From assembly GCA_030429565.1 (NCBI GenBank), contig JAUIFE010000009.1, forward strand, positions 1-64,000: a DNA stretch of 64,000 nt. The letters run 5' to 3'. Below the pieces are notes generated by a model. It was not told where the DNA came from and did no database searches. It saw only the letters and a program-made list of their open reading frames with translations. Source of the DNA: Holophagae bacterium (GTDB lineage Bacteria > Acidobacteriota > Holophagae > Acanthopleuribacterales > Acanthopleuribacteraceae). Below are positions 26,673-36,800 of this stretch, one piece after another. The translations under genes were made by a program, and so were the position numbers. Position 1 is the stretch's first letter; every line of letters starts with the position of its first letter.

Positions 26673-27752
26673 ATGCGCGCGCGCATATCTGAAAAAGTAG
26701 CGGCGGGAACCCGCATCACCGACGAAGAGGCGACGTACCTTTACACCGAAGCCGACCTTGCCGATTTGCGTACCTGGTCGACCACCGTGCGTGACCGCCA
26801 CCACGCCGCCAATCAGGCCACCTACCTGATTATGCGCATCATCAATTACACCAACGTGTGTGTCGCCAAATGCGATTACTGCAGCTTTTACCGTTTACCC
26901 AAAGCGCCCGACGGGTACCTGTTACCGCAAGACCAAATCTACGCCAAGATTGATGAAATCCTTGAGTTGGGCGGCGACTTCGTCGGTTTCAACGGCGGTT
27001 TTAACCCCAAGCTCAAACTCGATTGGTACCAAAACACCTTCCGCCAAATTCGCGAGCGCTACGGCGACACCATTGAATTTTACGCGCTCACCGTTGCCGA
27101 AATGATGTACGTCGCCAAGCTGTGCCGCCTGCCTTACGAAACCGTGTGTTTGGCGCTCAAAGACGCCGGCGTGCGTTGGATTACCGGCGGCGGTTCCGAG
27201 ATTTTGACCAACGCGTTCCGTCTGCGCCACAGCCCGCAAAAGTACACCGCCGACGATTACCTGGAAGCGCAGGAAACCATTATGCGCTGCGGCTTGCACT
27301 CGACCGGCACCATGGTGATTGGTTTTGACGAGAGCATCGACGAACGCGTCGAACACCTGCGCCGCGTGCGCCAGATGCAGGACCGTTTGCGCGGCGACGG
27401 CTTGCCAGGCTTGTTTAGCTTTTTGAGCTGGACCTACAAACCGTACCACAACGAGCTCGGCGGTTTGGAAGTCGACGGCGACAGTTACCTGCGCCACCTC
27501 GCGGTGGCTCGGCTTTACTTGGACAACATCAGCCACATGCGCACCTCGGTGTTGACCCAAAACGACAACGCCCTGCGCGGTTTGCATTTCGGCGCCAACG
27601 ACTTCGACATCCCGCTTGAGGACGAGGTTACGCAAATGGCCGGCGCCGTCATTAACCGCAACATTCAAGACATCATCAATCAGGCCGAAGCCGAAGGGTT
27701 TACGCCCGTCTTCCGGCCGATGGCGCAAGCACCCGCACTGCGCAACGTTTAG
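26673..27752 (+). CDS. mqnC: MqnC-type radical SAM enzyme (dehypoxanthine futalosine cyclase)
   Basis: About 359 residues. The radical SAM cluster motif is CVAKCDYCSFYRLP (CxxxCxxC) near residue 65. Other MqnC/CofH family stretches follow: ELGGDFVGFNGGFNP, ITGGGSEIL and LHFGANDFDIPLEDEV. MqnC cyclises dehypoxanthinyl futalosine in the futalosine route to menaquinone. Usual QGG and PGGGAE positions are NGG and TGGGSE here, so it is a divergent member or a paralogue with a related substrate. The start at 26673 has AAGGAG six bases upstream; the open frame extends to 26415 but overlaps the preceding gene and the terminator. A second radical SAM gene follows after 21 bases. Confidence 0.8.
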   Translation: MRARISEKVAAGTRITDEEATYLYTEADLADLRTWSTTVRDRHHAANQATYLIMRIINYTNVCVAKCDYCSFYRLPKAPDGYLLPQDQIYAKIDEILELGGDFVGFNGGFNPKLKLDWYQNTFRQIRERYGDTIEFYALTVAEMMYVAKLCRLPYETVCLALKDAGVRWITGGGSEILTNAFRLRHSPQKYTADDYLEAQETIMRCGLHSTGTMVIGFDESIDERVEHLRRVRQMQDRLRGDGLPGLFSFLSWTYKPYHNELGGLEVDGDSYLRHLAVARLYLDNISHMRTSVLTQNDNALRGLHFGANDFDIPLEDEVTQMAGAVINRNIQDIINQAEAEGFTPVFRPMAQAPALRNV

Positions 27753-27773
27753 TTCTTTTTAGAAGGAATCGCC

Positions 27774-29069
27774 ATGGAACTTGTGAGTCACGCGTACAAG
27801 CAGGTGACCGAACACGTCACCCGCTTCGATCAAATCCCGGCCGAGGCCGTCGTCAAACAGGACATGTTGCGTTTGGGGCTGCGTTTCAGCGAAGCCGCCA
27901 TGAACATCGCCGCCGGCTTTAAACCCAAGGATTACTTCATCTTCTCCTTTGATTTGATCGAAATCAAAGACATGCAAAACGCCGAGCACCTGCGCGTGCC
28001 CGAGGAGATTCGCATCAGCGGCGGCCCGCTCAATTTGCGGCCCACCGTCATTTCCGTGCGCATCAACCCCGAATCGCCGTACCTGATTGATTTGGTCGAC
28101 GGCAAGTTGACCTTGATGTGTGACGACGCCGACATGGCCGCCGTTGAGTACCACCCGATCCCGCCCTTCTACCACGAGGCCTTGGCGAGCGGGAAACCCA
28201 TGGGCGAAATCGCGCCCGTGCTGGAGTGGGGTTACCTGATTTACCTGACCGCTTACCGCATGTGCCAGTACTTCAACAAAGACGAGCAGTGCCAGTTCTG
28301 CGACATCAACCGCAACTTCATTCAGCAGCGCAAGGCCGGCAAGGTTTACACCGGCATCAAGGACCCGCAAGAGATTGTCGAGGCCTTGGCGCACATTGAC
28401 CGCACCGACGACAAAGCCAAAGCCTACACCCTCACCGGCGGCTCCGTGCTGACCAACCTGCAAGGTCACGGCGAGGTTGACTTCTACGTGCGTTACGTCG
28501 AAGCCATCGAAGCCGCCTTCCCCGGTCGCTGGATCTCCAAAGCCGTCGTGCAGGCCTTTACCCAAGCAGACTGTCGCCGTTTGAAAAACGCCGGTGTGCA
28601 GATTTACCACCCCAACTACGAAGTCTGGGGCGAAGAGCTGTTCGCCAAAATCTGTCCCGGCAAAACGCGCGTGATCGGCTTTGAACAGTGGATTAACCGC
28701 GTCGTGGAATCGGCCGAAGTCTTCGGCGGCCCGAACGTGATTCCCAACTTCGTCGGCGGCGTGGAGTTAAACACCGTTTGTGGTTTCAAAGACGTCGACC
28801 AAGCCGTCGCCCACACCCAGGAAGGGCTCGACTGGTTCATGCGCCAGGGCGTGGTGCCGCGTTTCACCACCTGGTGCCCGGAGCCGTTGGCCGCCTTGGG
28901 TCCGCAACCCGCGCCGCCGCTGGAATACTTCTGCAAACTGCTGATCGCGTGGCGCGACACCTTCCGCCACTACGGCCACAAAGTCCCGCCTGGCTACGGC
29001 GAGCCAGGCCCCGGCAAAGCCGTGTTCAGCGTTTCAGCCTTTATGGACGTGCTCGACAACGACGCCTAA
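27774..29069 (+). CDS. Radical SAM-like protein with CX8CX2C cluster motif
   Basis: 431 residues. Around residue 160 the sequence MCQYFNKDEQCQFCDINRNF gives cysteines spaced C-x8-C-x2-C rather than the classical CxxxCxxC. Residues after it follow the radical SAM barrel pattern: AKAYTLTGGSVLTNL (the GGE-like SAM contact), then VQIYHPNYEVWGEELF and NVIPNFVGGVELNT. The substrate is unknown. AGAAGGAA lies before the ATG and the gene is 21 bases after mqnC, so the pair is co-transcribed; a linked step in quinone or cofactor synthesis is an inference from position only. A strong bidirectional terminator follows. Confidence 0.7.
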   Translation: MELVSHAYKQVTEHVTRFDQIPAEAVVKQDMLRLGLRFSEAAMNIAAGFKPKDYFIFSFDLIEIKDMQNAEHLRVPEEIRISGGPLNLRPTVISVRINPESPYLIDLVDGKLTLMCDDADMAAVEYHPIPPFYHEALASGKPMGEIAPVLEWGYLIYLTAYRMCQYFNKDEQCQFCDINRNFIQQRKAGKVYTGIKDPQEIVEALAHIDRTDDKAKAYTLTGGSVLTNLQGHGEVDFYVRYVEAIEAAFPGRWISKAVVQAFTQADCRRLKNAGVQIYHPNYEVWGEELFAKICPGKTRVIGFEQWINRVVESAEVFGGPNVIPNFVGGVELNTVCGFKDVDQAVAHTQEGLDWFMRQGVVPRFTTWCPEPLAALGPQPAPPLEYFCKLLIAWRDTFRHYGHKVPPGYGEPGPGKAVFSVSAFMDVLDNDA

Positions 29070-29096
29070 ACCTGAGGCTACACAATCAACTAACGC

Positions 29097-29128
29097 AAAA
29101 AACCCAGAGCCGCGCTCTGGGTTTTTTG
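29097..29128. terminator. Bidirectional terminator between convergent genes
   Basis: AAAAAACCCAGAGC and GCTCTGGGTTTTTT form a perfect stem with a 4-base loop. A- and T-runs on both sides allow it to serve both the radical SAM operon (rightward) and the secreted protein gene (leftward). Confidence 0.9.
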
Positions 29129-29159
29129 ATGGTTTACCATTGGTTGTTGATTGGGGTTG

Positions 29160-30080
29160 TTAGCAACCTTCGCCTGTGTATTGGCGTTCAAAGCGCAGGT
29201 TTTCGTATTCCGGCGCGACATTGGTGTCTTCGTAGAGGAAGGTTCTACCGGTCACACAGTCGTAATGGCGGATTTTGGTTTCGTAGACATCCCAGGTTTC
29301 CATGATTTGGTACTTCTTGTTGTCGTAGCAGCGATAGTTGTCGGTAGGGAAGTATACGACCTTCTTGAGTTTAACCGTTTTGGTGACGCGATTGTCGTTG
29401 TCACACTTATCGCCGATGCCGTCGCCGTCGCAATCTCTTTGGTCGGCGTTGGCCATGTAATCGCAGTTGTCGTAGTAGCTGGGGATGCCGTCGCCGTCGG
29501 GGTCACCGCTACAGGATGGGTCGTTGGCCCATTGCGGGCAGTTGCAGTTGCGCACGTCGTCGCGGCAATCGATCAGGGTTAAGGCATTTTGGCTGTTGGT
29601 GCCGGCGAGCCGTGCGGTGACGTTGGCGGGGATGACCGACACTTCGGCAAGTGGGCTGCCGACGTCGGGGTCAACCGTGGCGCGCCAAGAAACAATGTCG
29701 GCGTAGCTGAAGGCGTCAAAGGGTTGGCCGTCGCGCAGGACTTGGAAACGAATCGAACCACCGGCTTGGTGAATGGCCGCGAATTCGGCTGCTTTTTGCT
29801 GTTGGCTTGCAAACATCAACAAAACGCCGTCGTGATCCAGTTCGCCGACCACGTGGGTTTCTTCGAAAACCAACTGCTCCTCGACGCGCACTTGGAACAC
29901 CAAATGTTCGGCGCCGGCGACGTCGTCAATCAGGAGCGGATAAAAAAGGGCGCGGCCGGTGGGCGCAGCGGTTTCGATCGTTTCGATCGTCGGCTTCGCG
30001 GCAATCAGGTGGTTGGCGTTGAAAGCAAAAGCGGTGGTGAGGAACAGAGCGAAGCTAAGCAAACAGTGTTTCAAACTCAT
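29160..30080 (-). CDS. Secreted thrombospondin type-3 repeat protein, paralogue 1
   Basis: 306 residues. A Sec signal peptide (LLSFALFLTTAFAFNA) is followed by an unknown globular domain with HLVFQVRVEEQL. A Cys-rich segment holds thrombospondin type-3-like calcium motifs (DPDGDGIPSYYDNCDYM, DCDGDGIGDKCDND). The C-terminal domain contains further cysteines (YRCYDNKKYQIME, YDCVTGRTF). Probably an exported, calcium-stabilised, disulfide-linked protein of unknown role. Two close paralogues lie at 60547-61482 and 62046-62981. The start at 30080 is chosen for the signal peptide; the open frame extends to 30314 without support. A CATGAC...GTCATG element at 30312-30360 is conserved upstream of all three copies. 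Confidence 0.8.
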   Translation of the reverse strand: MSLKHCLLSFALFLTTAFAFNANHLIAAKPTIETIETAAPTGRALFYPLLIDDVAGAEHLVFQVRVEEQLVFEETHVVGELDHDGVLLMFASQQQKAAEFAAIHQAGGSIRFQVLRDGQPFDAFSYADIVSWRATVDPDVGSPLAEVSVIPANVTARLAGTNSQNALTLIDCRDDVRNCNCPQWANDPSCSGDPDGDGIPSYYDNCDYMANADQRDCDGDGIGDKCDNDNRVTKTVKLKKVVYFPTDNYRCYDNKKYQIMETWDVYETKIRHYDCVTGRTFLYEDTNVAPEYENLRFERQYTGEGC

Positions 30081-30311
30081 AAAGGTCTCCTTGACGAGGA
30101 CATAAGGCGCGGCAAGCGGCTGCACGCACAAGCGAGTTAGCGCGGGTGGTGATGGGGCCATAGCAATAAGGCGCGATGGGTTGGTAACCATAAGTGTCGC
30201 GACGGAAGCGTGAAGTTGATGGAGCCGGCTGGGCGGCGCCGGTACGAATCCCGGCCCGTCCGACACCTCAAAATTTAAAGCCGCGCCAAAAAAACGGGCA
30301 GTGCCGCGCGT

Positions 30312-30360
30312 CATGACCTCGCGTGTAAGTCTTCACCCCGTACCCGTGACAACTGTCATG
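30312..30360. promoter_or_regulatory. Conserved palindromic element upstream of paralogue 1
   Basis: CATGAC at the left, GTCATG at the right and an inner TGACAACTGTCA (30347-30358). The same arrangement, with a perfect TGACAGCTGTCA, recurs about 290 bases upstream of both other paralogues, while the surrounding sequence is much less conserved here. Candidate operator. Confidence 0.5.
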
Positions 30361-30469
30361 CCCCTTTCACTTTGTCTTGACGCCTCGACGCTTGGTTTCT
30401 ACCAATGAGTGATAATAGGTGGGAGACACCAATCCGGCATGACCGGTAGACGCGCGCAATGGAGGTTTT

Positions 30470-32119
30470 GTGGAAGTCCTGTTTGGGTTCGTCGTGGTAG
30501 CCGTGATGGCGACGGTGGCGGCCGATGCCTACGCGAAACGCAAAAAACGTTTGGCCGCGCAAGTATTGGCGCAGTCTGAGGCTCATTGGTCTGAGCCCGT
30601 GCTCGCCAAGCTCGGGATAAGGAAAACCGACGCACCTCTGGTGCAATGCCCTGGCTTTTCCACGCGGCTTGAAATCATTCGCGCCGCGCCTGAGGCGCCG
30701 CCTGGCCCGGACGAGGATGAAGACGATCCATGGGTCGAAACCAAGCACGGCGATCTTTACCGCGTGGTGGTGACCTCTCGAAAACAGGCTTTTGACCGCG
30801 TTGCGCTTGTTTCCCACGACCACTTAACCCCGTTGCGTATTGACCACGACGGGCGTTCTCGCGACACCAGTTTCACCCTGACCTGCGAGAATCCTGCTTT
30901 TTTGGCGGTGTTGGTGCCGGCCGTGCGGAACCCACTTTTCGCCTTGTCTTGCTTAGAAATTCGCGATGGATGTTTGCGGTTCCCGCTTGTGTCGACGATG
31001 GCCGGCATTCTTGATCCCAGAAAGCGCGAAGCCGACCTGTGTGCCGATTGGAACGCTGTCCTGGGGTTGCTGATAGCGCTTGAAGCAGCGCCTTCAATCT
31101 TTCTTCGCCTGGTGCAGATGGCTCTGTTGGATCCCGAACCCTGGTACCGTCACCGTGCCGCCGCCCTGTGTTTGGAGCTGTGTGCCGGTTTCCAGGGCGC
31201 TTTAGAGGAGCATCCGATTTGGCCGCTCAAGCATCGCCGCCGGCGCTTGCGCCAATTGGCTGATTTAGACGAGGCCTTTCTGAGCGCCGAACCCAATGAT
31301 TTGTTTGCCGCGTTGCAACCCCTATTGGAACACCCCGCTTCTGAGCCGACTTTGTTTGCCTGCGACGCGCCTGGTTCGCCCCAAAACGAAGAAACCGTCA
31401 CCCGCTTGCGGGCCGGCAGGGTGGCAGCAGCCGATTTAACCCCCGAAGGCTGGTTGTTCGCCGCCGTCTTATTCCCAGAGCAGGCCCTGGTTAGCCCGTT
31501 GGTTTCGTTGTTGGAGAACCTTGAAGCCGGCGCGGAACTTTTATTGGACGAGCTGTTTCACGTATTGCCCGAGGCGGCGGTCGACAAGCTTTGGCCGCGG
31601 TTGTTGCACAACTCGGCTTATGTCGTGTGGGTGATGCGAGGATATGTGCCAGGTATCGCCCACCGCTTGAATTACCTGACCGACTATTTCTATGAAACGG
31701 ATGATCACCGCTGTCAGCTTCGGATCCTCGAATTCTTTTGCGACCGGGCCGATGTCCGTTTGGGTGAACTGGTGCGCGGCGCATTGCCGTATGTGCTCGA
31801 ATCGGTTTATGATGCCGACGCCGCCGATGCTTTGTTGGTCGCCGGTTTACAAGGTTTGGCCCAGGTCGGTGATTTGCCTGATTTGGATCTTCTTGAACGC
31901 TGTCGCTTGCGTTGTTTCAGCGAAACGAGTCGCGCCGCTTTAACCGCGTGTCGGCAAGCTGTGTGGGCGCGGGCCGGTATCGATGAGGCCGGATTGGTGT
32001 CGCCGGCGGCGCTACCCGACGAAACGGGAGCCTTGTCGCCGGTTGGTGACGAACCTGGCGAGTTGAGCCCTGTGGCGAGATCGGATGATTTGGCTGACGA
32101 AACGGGCCCGACACTTTGA
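30470..32119 (+). CDS. Membrane-anchored hypothetical protein with HEAT-like C-terminus
   Basis: 549 residues, GTG start with GGAGG five bases upstream. An N-terminal membrane helix (VLFGFVVVAVMATVAADAYA) is followed by a beta-rich domain with EPVLAKLGIR and GDLYRVVVTSRKQAFD, then an alpha-helical half with Leu-rich pairs that look like HEAT-type repeats (LLDELFHVLPEAAVDKLWPRL in part). The tail is acidic with repeated LSPV words. Not a recognised family. A closely similar copy, inactivated by a stop codon, lies at 41563-43206 immediately before CRISPR array 2, and a leader-like remnant follows this copy at 32253. This suggests the gene and the CRISPR leader were duplicated together. Function unknown. 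Confidence 0.7.
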   Translation: MEVLFGFVVVAVMATVAADAYAKRKKRLAAQVLAQSEAHWSEPVLAKLGIRKTDAPLVQCPGFSTRLEIIRAAPEAPPGPDEDEDDPWVETKHGDLYRVVVTSRKQAFDRVALVSHDHLTPLRIDHDGRSRDTSFTLTCENPAFLAVLVPAVRNPLFALSCLEIRDGCLRFPLVSTMAGILDPRKREADLCADWNAVLGLLIALEAAPSIFLRLVQMALLDPEPWYRHRAAALCLELCAGFQGALEEHPIWPLKHRRRRLRQLADLDEAFLSAEPNDLFAALQPLLEHPASEPTLFACDAPGSPQNEETVTRLRAGRVAAADLTPEGWLFAAVLFPEQALVSPLVSLLENLEAGAELLLDELFHVLPEAAVDKLWPRLLHNSAYVVWVMRGYVPGIAHRLNYLTDYFYETDDHRCQLRILEFFCDRADVRLGELVRGALPYVLESVYDADAADALLVAGLQGLAQVGDLPDLDLLERCRLRCFSETSRAALTACRQAVWARAGIDEAGLVSPAALPDETGALSPVGDEPGELSPVARSDDLADETGPTL

Positions 32120-32252
32120 GGATGATGGTTTCGACTAACCCAACACGAGATCATGCTTGCGAAGACGGCCACCAAACCGAGTAGGGGCCGGCACCCAGTT
32201 TCTCGTGCACTAAAATTAGACACTGGAATCGTTTGCTGGGTGATTTTGCAAT

Positions 32253-32279
32253 GTGCCGGTTATTCGCATGTTAAAAATC
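32253..32279 (+). repeat. Possible remnant of the CRISPR leader 3' end
   Basis: TGCCGGTTATTCGCATGTTA and the following AAAAATCT match 23 of 27 positions of the leader segment that ends just before each CRISPR array. It sits 134 bases after the first HEAT-like gene, comparable to the position of leader 2 after the second copy. No repeats follow it here. Confidence 0.35.
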
Positions 32280-32386
32280 TGGCTGACGCTTGCGCGGCGC
32301 CCTGTGGCTCGCGTTGCGGGCGAAGCGCCGAGGTTGTTGCTGCGGACCGCGTGCTGCTTTTCGGATGTTTTATCGAGGAGAACCGC

Positions 32387-33562
32387 GTGAAGACCATTGC
32401 CATCCTGCTTTTCTGTTTTGTGTTAGGGTCCTGTTCCCGTGGCCCCGATGCCGCGCGTGCGGCTGATATCGATCCGACCTTGCCGGTGCCGCCGGCGGGT
32501 TCCGTTTTTCCCGAGTCGCGGCCTGCCGACAGCGATTTGCGCGAACGGCTCAAGCGTGTCAAAAGCTTTGGTGATTTGTTTGAAGTCGAGACCGTTGCCG
32601 ACCTAGGTCCTGGTTTCGCACTCAGTGATTTCAGCAGAGGGTTTGTGCATCCTGACGGCTTTTTGGTGCTGTTGGACAGTCACCCGGCGCAAATTGTGGT
32701 CTTCGACCTGGCCGGCCGCGTTGTGGGGACCATCGGCCGGGTCGGCGAGGGCCCGGGTGAATTCGCCGAGCCTCATGAAATCAGGTTGGGTTTCGACAAC
32801 ACCATCATTGTGGACGATCAGCTCGGGCGGGTTCACGCCTTTCGGCGCGACGGTACCCATCTGCTGTCGACCCGCTTTGCGTTGGGGATTAATCTGTTTT
32901 ACAGCGGCGCCGCCTTGATGCCCCGGTCGGATCGGATATTGGTTTCGGGCCTGCATTCGCAAAAGCATCAGGAACCGCTGCATGCCGTTCTTGCATGGGA
33001 CGGCAGCGAGGCGCGCGTGCTGGATCGCTTCGGTCGGCGGATGTTTTCATCGGACCTTGATCGCTGGAGCCATAACAGCTTTCAATTAATCGACGGCCGT
33101 GTTTGGTATCATTCGCCGCTGCGTTCCCATTTCGAGATTTTCACCGAGGACGGCCGGTTTTTGGGGGCGACGCAAGCTTTGCGGGGCGCGACACGGCCCC
33201 ATGCCGCCGAAATCGCCGCCCTGCACCCGCTGAGCAAAGACACCATCAGCACCTACCTGCGAAAGCGCTATGCGCCTTATGCTTTTTTCCGGGTGGGCGA
33301 TATGGTTGTGGCCGATTCCCTGCGATTCTTTGATCTTTACGGCTTAGGTGGCGTTTTATTGGCCGAGGGGTTGACCCGTTCGCGTGAGGGCGTGCTCCTC
33401 GGTGGCTACCAAGGGCGCCTGGTTTCGGTAATATCGGCGTTGGATCGCTTTGACTTGTACCGTGACGGCCTCAAAACGCAAGTGACGGCAGTGTGTGACG
33501 GTGATCCGGCGCGGCTAGCCGACAGCAACGGCTTCCTGATCATCTGGCGCATGAAGGATTGA
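32387..33562 (+). CDS. 6-bladed beta-propeller lipoprotein
   Basis: About 391 residues. GTG start with GAGGAG six bases upstream, then a lipoprotein signal (AILLFCFVLGSCSRG). The body shows propeller-blade features: DGFLVLLDSHPAQIVVFDL followed by GRVVGTIGRVGEGPGEFAEP, the hallmark of the bacterial 6-bladed propeller family, then IIVDDQLGRVHAFRRDG. Family members are surface or periplasmic proteins without assigned activity. The frame is open upstream to 32153 but the lipobox fixes the start. It lies between the HEAT-like gene and the leader of array 1. Confidence 0.78.
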   Translation: MKTIAILLFCFVLGSCSRGPDAARAADIDPTLPVPPAGSVFPESRPADSDLRERLKRVKSFGDLFEVETVADLGPGFALSDFSRGFVHPDGFLVLLDSHPAQIVVFDLAGRVVGTIGRVGEGPGEFAEPHEIRLGFDNTIIVDDQLGRVHAFRRDGTHLLSTRFALGINLFYSGAALMPRSDRILVSGLHSQKHQEPLHAVLAWDGSEARVLDRFGRRMFSSDLDRWSHNSFQLIDGRVWYHSPLRSHFEIFTEDGRFLGATQALRGATRPHAAEIAALHPLSKDTISTYLRKRYAPYAFFRVGDMVVADSLRFFDLYGLGGVLLAEGLTRSREGVLLGGYQGRLVSVISALDRFDLYRDGLKTQVTAVCDGDPARLADSNGFLIIWRMKD

Positions 33563-33622
33563 CACGTGACCGGCCTTGGGTGGGCGGCTGTTCGCTGGCG
33601 ACGGAAATGGGTAGACGGGGCG

Positions 33623-33801
33623 TTCCGCCGATGTGAAGTGAACATAAAAACCCGGGACATCGGCGGATTGTGTAAGTGTTTGGAATAATGCAGGTTGGGA
33701 AAAACGGGTGAAAAATATTGGTTAAAAAAAAGGGTTGACATTCGACATCTGCATTTTTGGCCTCTTAACATGCTGGTTATTCGTATGTTAAAACCCTAAG
33801 A
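33623..33801 (+). promoter_or_regulatory. CRISPR leader of array 1
   Basis: 179 bases preceding repeat 1, near-identical in layout to the leaders at 43248-43426 and 52748-52926. Conserved parts in order: an inverted repeat CCGCCGATGT/ACATCGGCGG (33625-33634, 33657-33666), an A-rich tract, TTGACA (33735-33740, a possible -35), CATCTGCATTTTTG, and a second inverted repeat TTAACAT/ATGTTAA (33765-33771, 33785-33791), ending ACCCTAAGA against the first repeat. Being on the left, it implies rightward transcription and spacer addition at 33802. Confidence 0.88.
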
Positions 33802-36800
33802 GTCGCAACGGCCTTCGAGTCGTTGCGCGGGTAGAAAGAGGCTGTTACCTGTACTGGTGAGATCGGGCTCAGTCGCAACGGCCTTCGAGTCGTTGCGCGG
33901 GTAGAAAGGAAATAAACCCATCCGGGGCGCCCCTTGTAAATGTCGCAACGGCCTTCGAGTCGTTGCGCGGGTAGAAAGAGCGTAACATTATCAGCATAAC
34001 CCGTCGGCTGGTGTCGCAACGGCCTTCGAGTCGTTGCGCGGGTAGAAAGACGTCAAGTTCATTACGTTCTGTATCTGTAAGGTCGCAACGGCCTTCGAGT
34101 CGTTGCGCGGGTAGAAAGCAGGTACGACGGATGAACGTATCCGCGTCCTAGTCGCAACGGCCTTCGAGTCGTTGCGCGGGTAGAAAGATATTGTTTGCCC
34201 AGCGTAGCGGGCAAACCCGGGTCGCAACGGCCTTCGAGTCGTTGCGCGGGTAGAAAGCGGGCCTCGGTTGCGCTTGTGTGGTGGTAAGGGTCGCAACGGC
34301 CTTCGAGTCGTTGCGCGGGTAGAAAGAATGCCCGTAGCTACACAAGAACAAGAACAAGGTCGCAACGGCCTTCGAGTCGTTGCGCGGGTAGAAAGTAGAT
34401 CAACTGATTAGGGGGGTTTGTGAGTAAGTCGCAACGGCCTTCGAGTCGTTGCGCGGGTAGAAAGTAGCTGACGCAGATAAGCCCGTTGAAAAAATCGTCG
34501 CAACGGCCTTCGAGTCGTTGCGCGGGTAGAAAGATACTGGGTCGTTTTGTTTACGGGGTCCGTCATGTCGCAACGGCCTTCGAGTCGTTGCGCGGGTAGA
34601 AAGGTGCCAGCAACAGACGTTAAGCGCCCTCCGTAAAGTCGCAACGGCCTTCGAGTCGTTGCGCGGGTAGAAAGGATCCGGCGCACGTCCTTGAGAAACT
34701 GGGAGAGGTCGCAACGGCCTTCGAGTCGTTGCGCGGGTAGAAAGTGATTTTTGTGTTGCACGCCATTTTCCAACCTGTCGCAACGGCCTTCGAGTCGTTG
34801 CGCGGGTAGAAAGCGTTTAAGTATAGCGCATACGGAAGACGGTCAAGTCGCAACGGCCTTCGAGTCGTTGCGCGGGTAGAAAGATCGCTATCGATGCCGG
34901 GGAACTGTAGCGTTTGGTCGCAACGGCCTTCGAGTCGTTGCGCGGGTAGAAAGAACCCAGCCACCGCCGCATGATTGAAACGCTTGGTCGCAACGGCCTT
35001 CGAGTCGTTGCGCGGGTAGAAAGAAACTGGTTCCATACCATCGATACCCTTTGGCTGTCGCAACGGCCTTCGAGTCGTTGCGCGGGTAGAAAGGGCGTCG
35101 GGTCCATCAAACTCCACGGTAGCTACGTCGCAACGGCCTTCGAGTCGTTGCGCGGGTAGAAAGTTTAAAGGGCCCCACAATAAGTTTAATTTCATGTCGC
35201 AACGGCCTTCGAGTCGTTGCGCGGGTAGAAAGATTTTAGGTGTGGTTGTTAAATATGTTGGGGCTCGTCGCAACGGCCTTCGAGTCGTTGCGCGGGTAGA
35301 AAGTTGGCGGCTTGAGTCCAAGCCGTATTAGCGGCGTCGCAACGGCCTTCGAGTCGTTGCGCGGGTAGAAAGCGCCTTTGGTGGCGCGCACCGTGGCGAG
35401 CTGCGGTCGCAACGGCCTTCGAGTCGTTGCGCGGGTAGAAAGTATCCGAAATGTCTTCGGCTGCGCGCCTACATCAGTCGCAACGGCCTTCGAGTCGTTG
35501 CGCGGGTAGAAAGCCCGCCTTGACGGGGATTAAGCTAATTGTGTTAAGTCGCAACGGCCTTCGAGTCGTTGCGCGGGTAGAAAGGTCATTGCGGGGGAGG
35601 GTGCCCCGCAATACGAGTCGCAACGGCCTTCGAGTCGTTGCGCGGGTAGAAAGTTCGTAACGCTTTGCAACAACTGGCTCGAATAGTCGCAACGGCCTTC
35701 GAGTCGTTGCGCGGGTAGAAAGGCTTTTCTTGAATCGCGACCAGCTTGGACGACTTGTCGCAACGGCCTTCGAGTCGTTGCGCGGGTAGAAAGGAGATTC
35801 CCATCGTCGGAATTGGTTGCAACCATGTCGCAACGGCCTTCGAGTCGTTGCGCGGGTAGAAAGCAGGCGGAATCCCCTTAACGCTCGTGCTGCTGTGTCG
35901 CAACGGCCTTCGAGTCGTTGCGCGGGTAGAAAGGATCTAGTTTCAAAGGTGACGTGTGGATTGACGTCGCAACGGCCTTCGAGTCGTTGCGCGGGTAGAA
36001 AGGCCTTTTGTGGACACCCCCCGATTCGCGGGCGGTCGCAACGGCCTTCGAGTCGTTGCGCGGGTAGAAAGCCACGACGACCCCCACCAACAGCCGCCTC
36101 GCACGTCGCAACGGCCTTCGAGTCGTTGCGCGGGTAGAAAGGATATATGATAGGTGCGATAGTGCTGCGCAAAGGTCGCAACGGCCTTCGAGTCGTTGCG
36201 CGGGTAGAAAGCACTTCGATAATCAGGTTGACGCCCAAAGGCTGTCGCAACGGCCTTCGAGTCGTTGCGCGGGTAGAAAGAGTACGCGGCTTTTTCACCA
36301 TTGCGGTACAGTCGTCGCAACGGCCTTCGAGTCGTAGCGCGGGTAGAAAGCACCGCCTGTGCACTGGATATGAAAAAACTCAGTCGCAACGGCCTTCGAG
36401 TCGTTGCGCGGGTAGAAAGACCAAACGAGTAAAAAGGGACAGTTACAAGCTGTCGCAACGGCCTTCGAGTCGTTGCGCGGGTAGAAAGAGGATATTTTCG
36501 AGCGGGTAACCAATAAGTCTCGTCGCAACGGCCTTCGAGTCGTTGCGCGGGTAGAAAGGTCGATAATCTTATACATCGCACGGGCGGTTTTGTCGCAACG
36601 GCCTTCGAGTCGTTGCGCGGGTAGAAAGCGGTAGTTGAGCCGTTGAGGCTCGGTGCGGGGCTGTCGCAACGGCCTTCGAGTCGTTGCGCGGGTAGAAAGT
36701 TCCAGGTCGAGTCTGGAAGGCGATCAAGCTGGTCGCAACGGCCTTCGAGTCGTTGCGCGGGTAGAAAGGATATGTAGACGAGAAACCTCAGACTAAGGCG

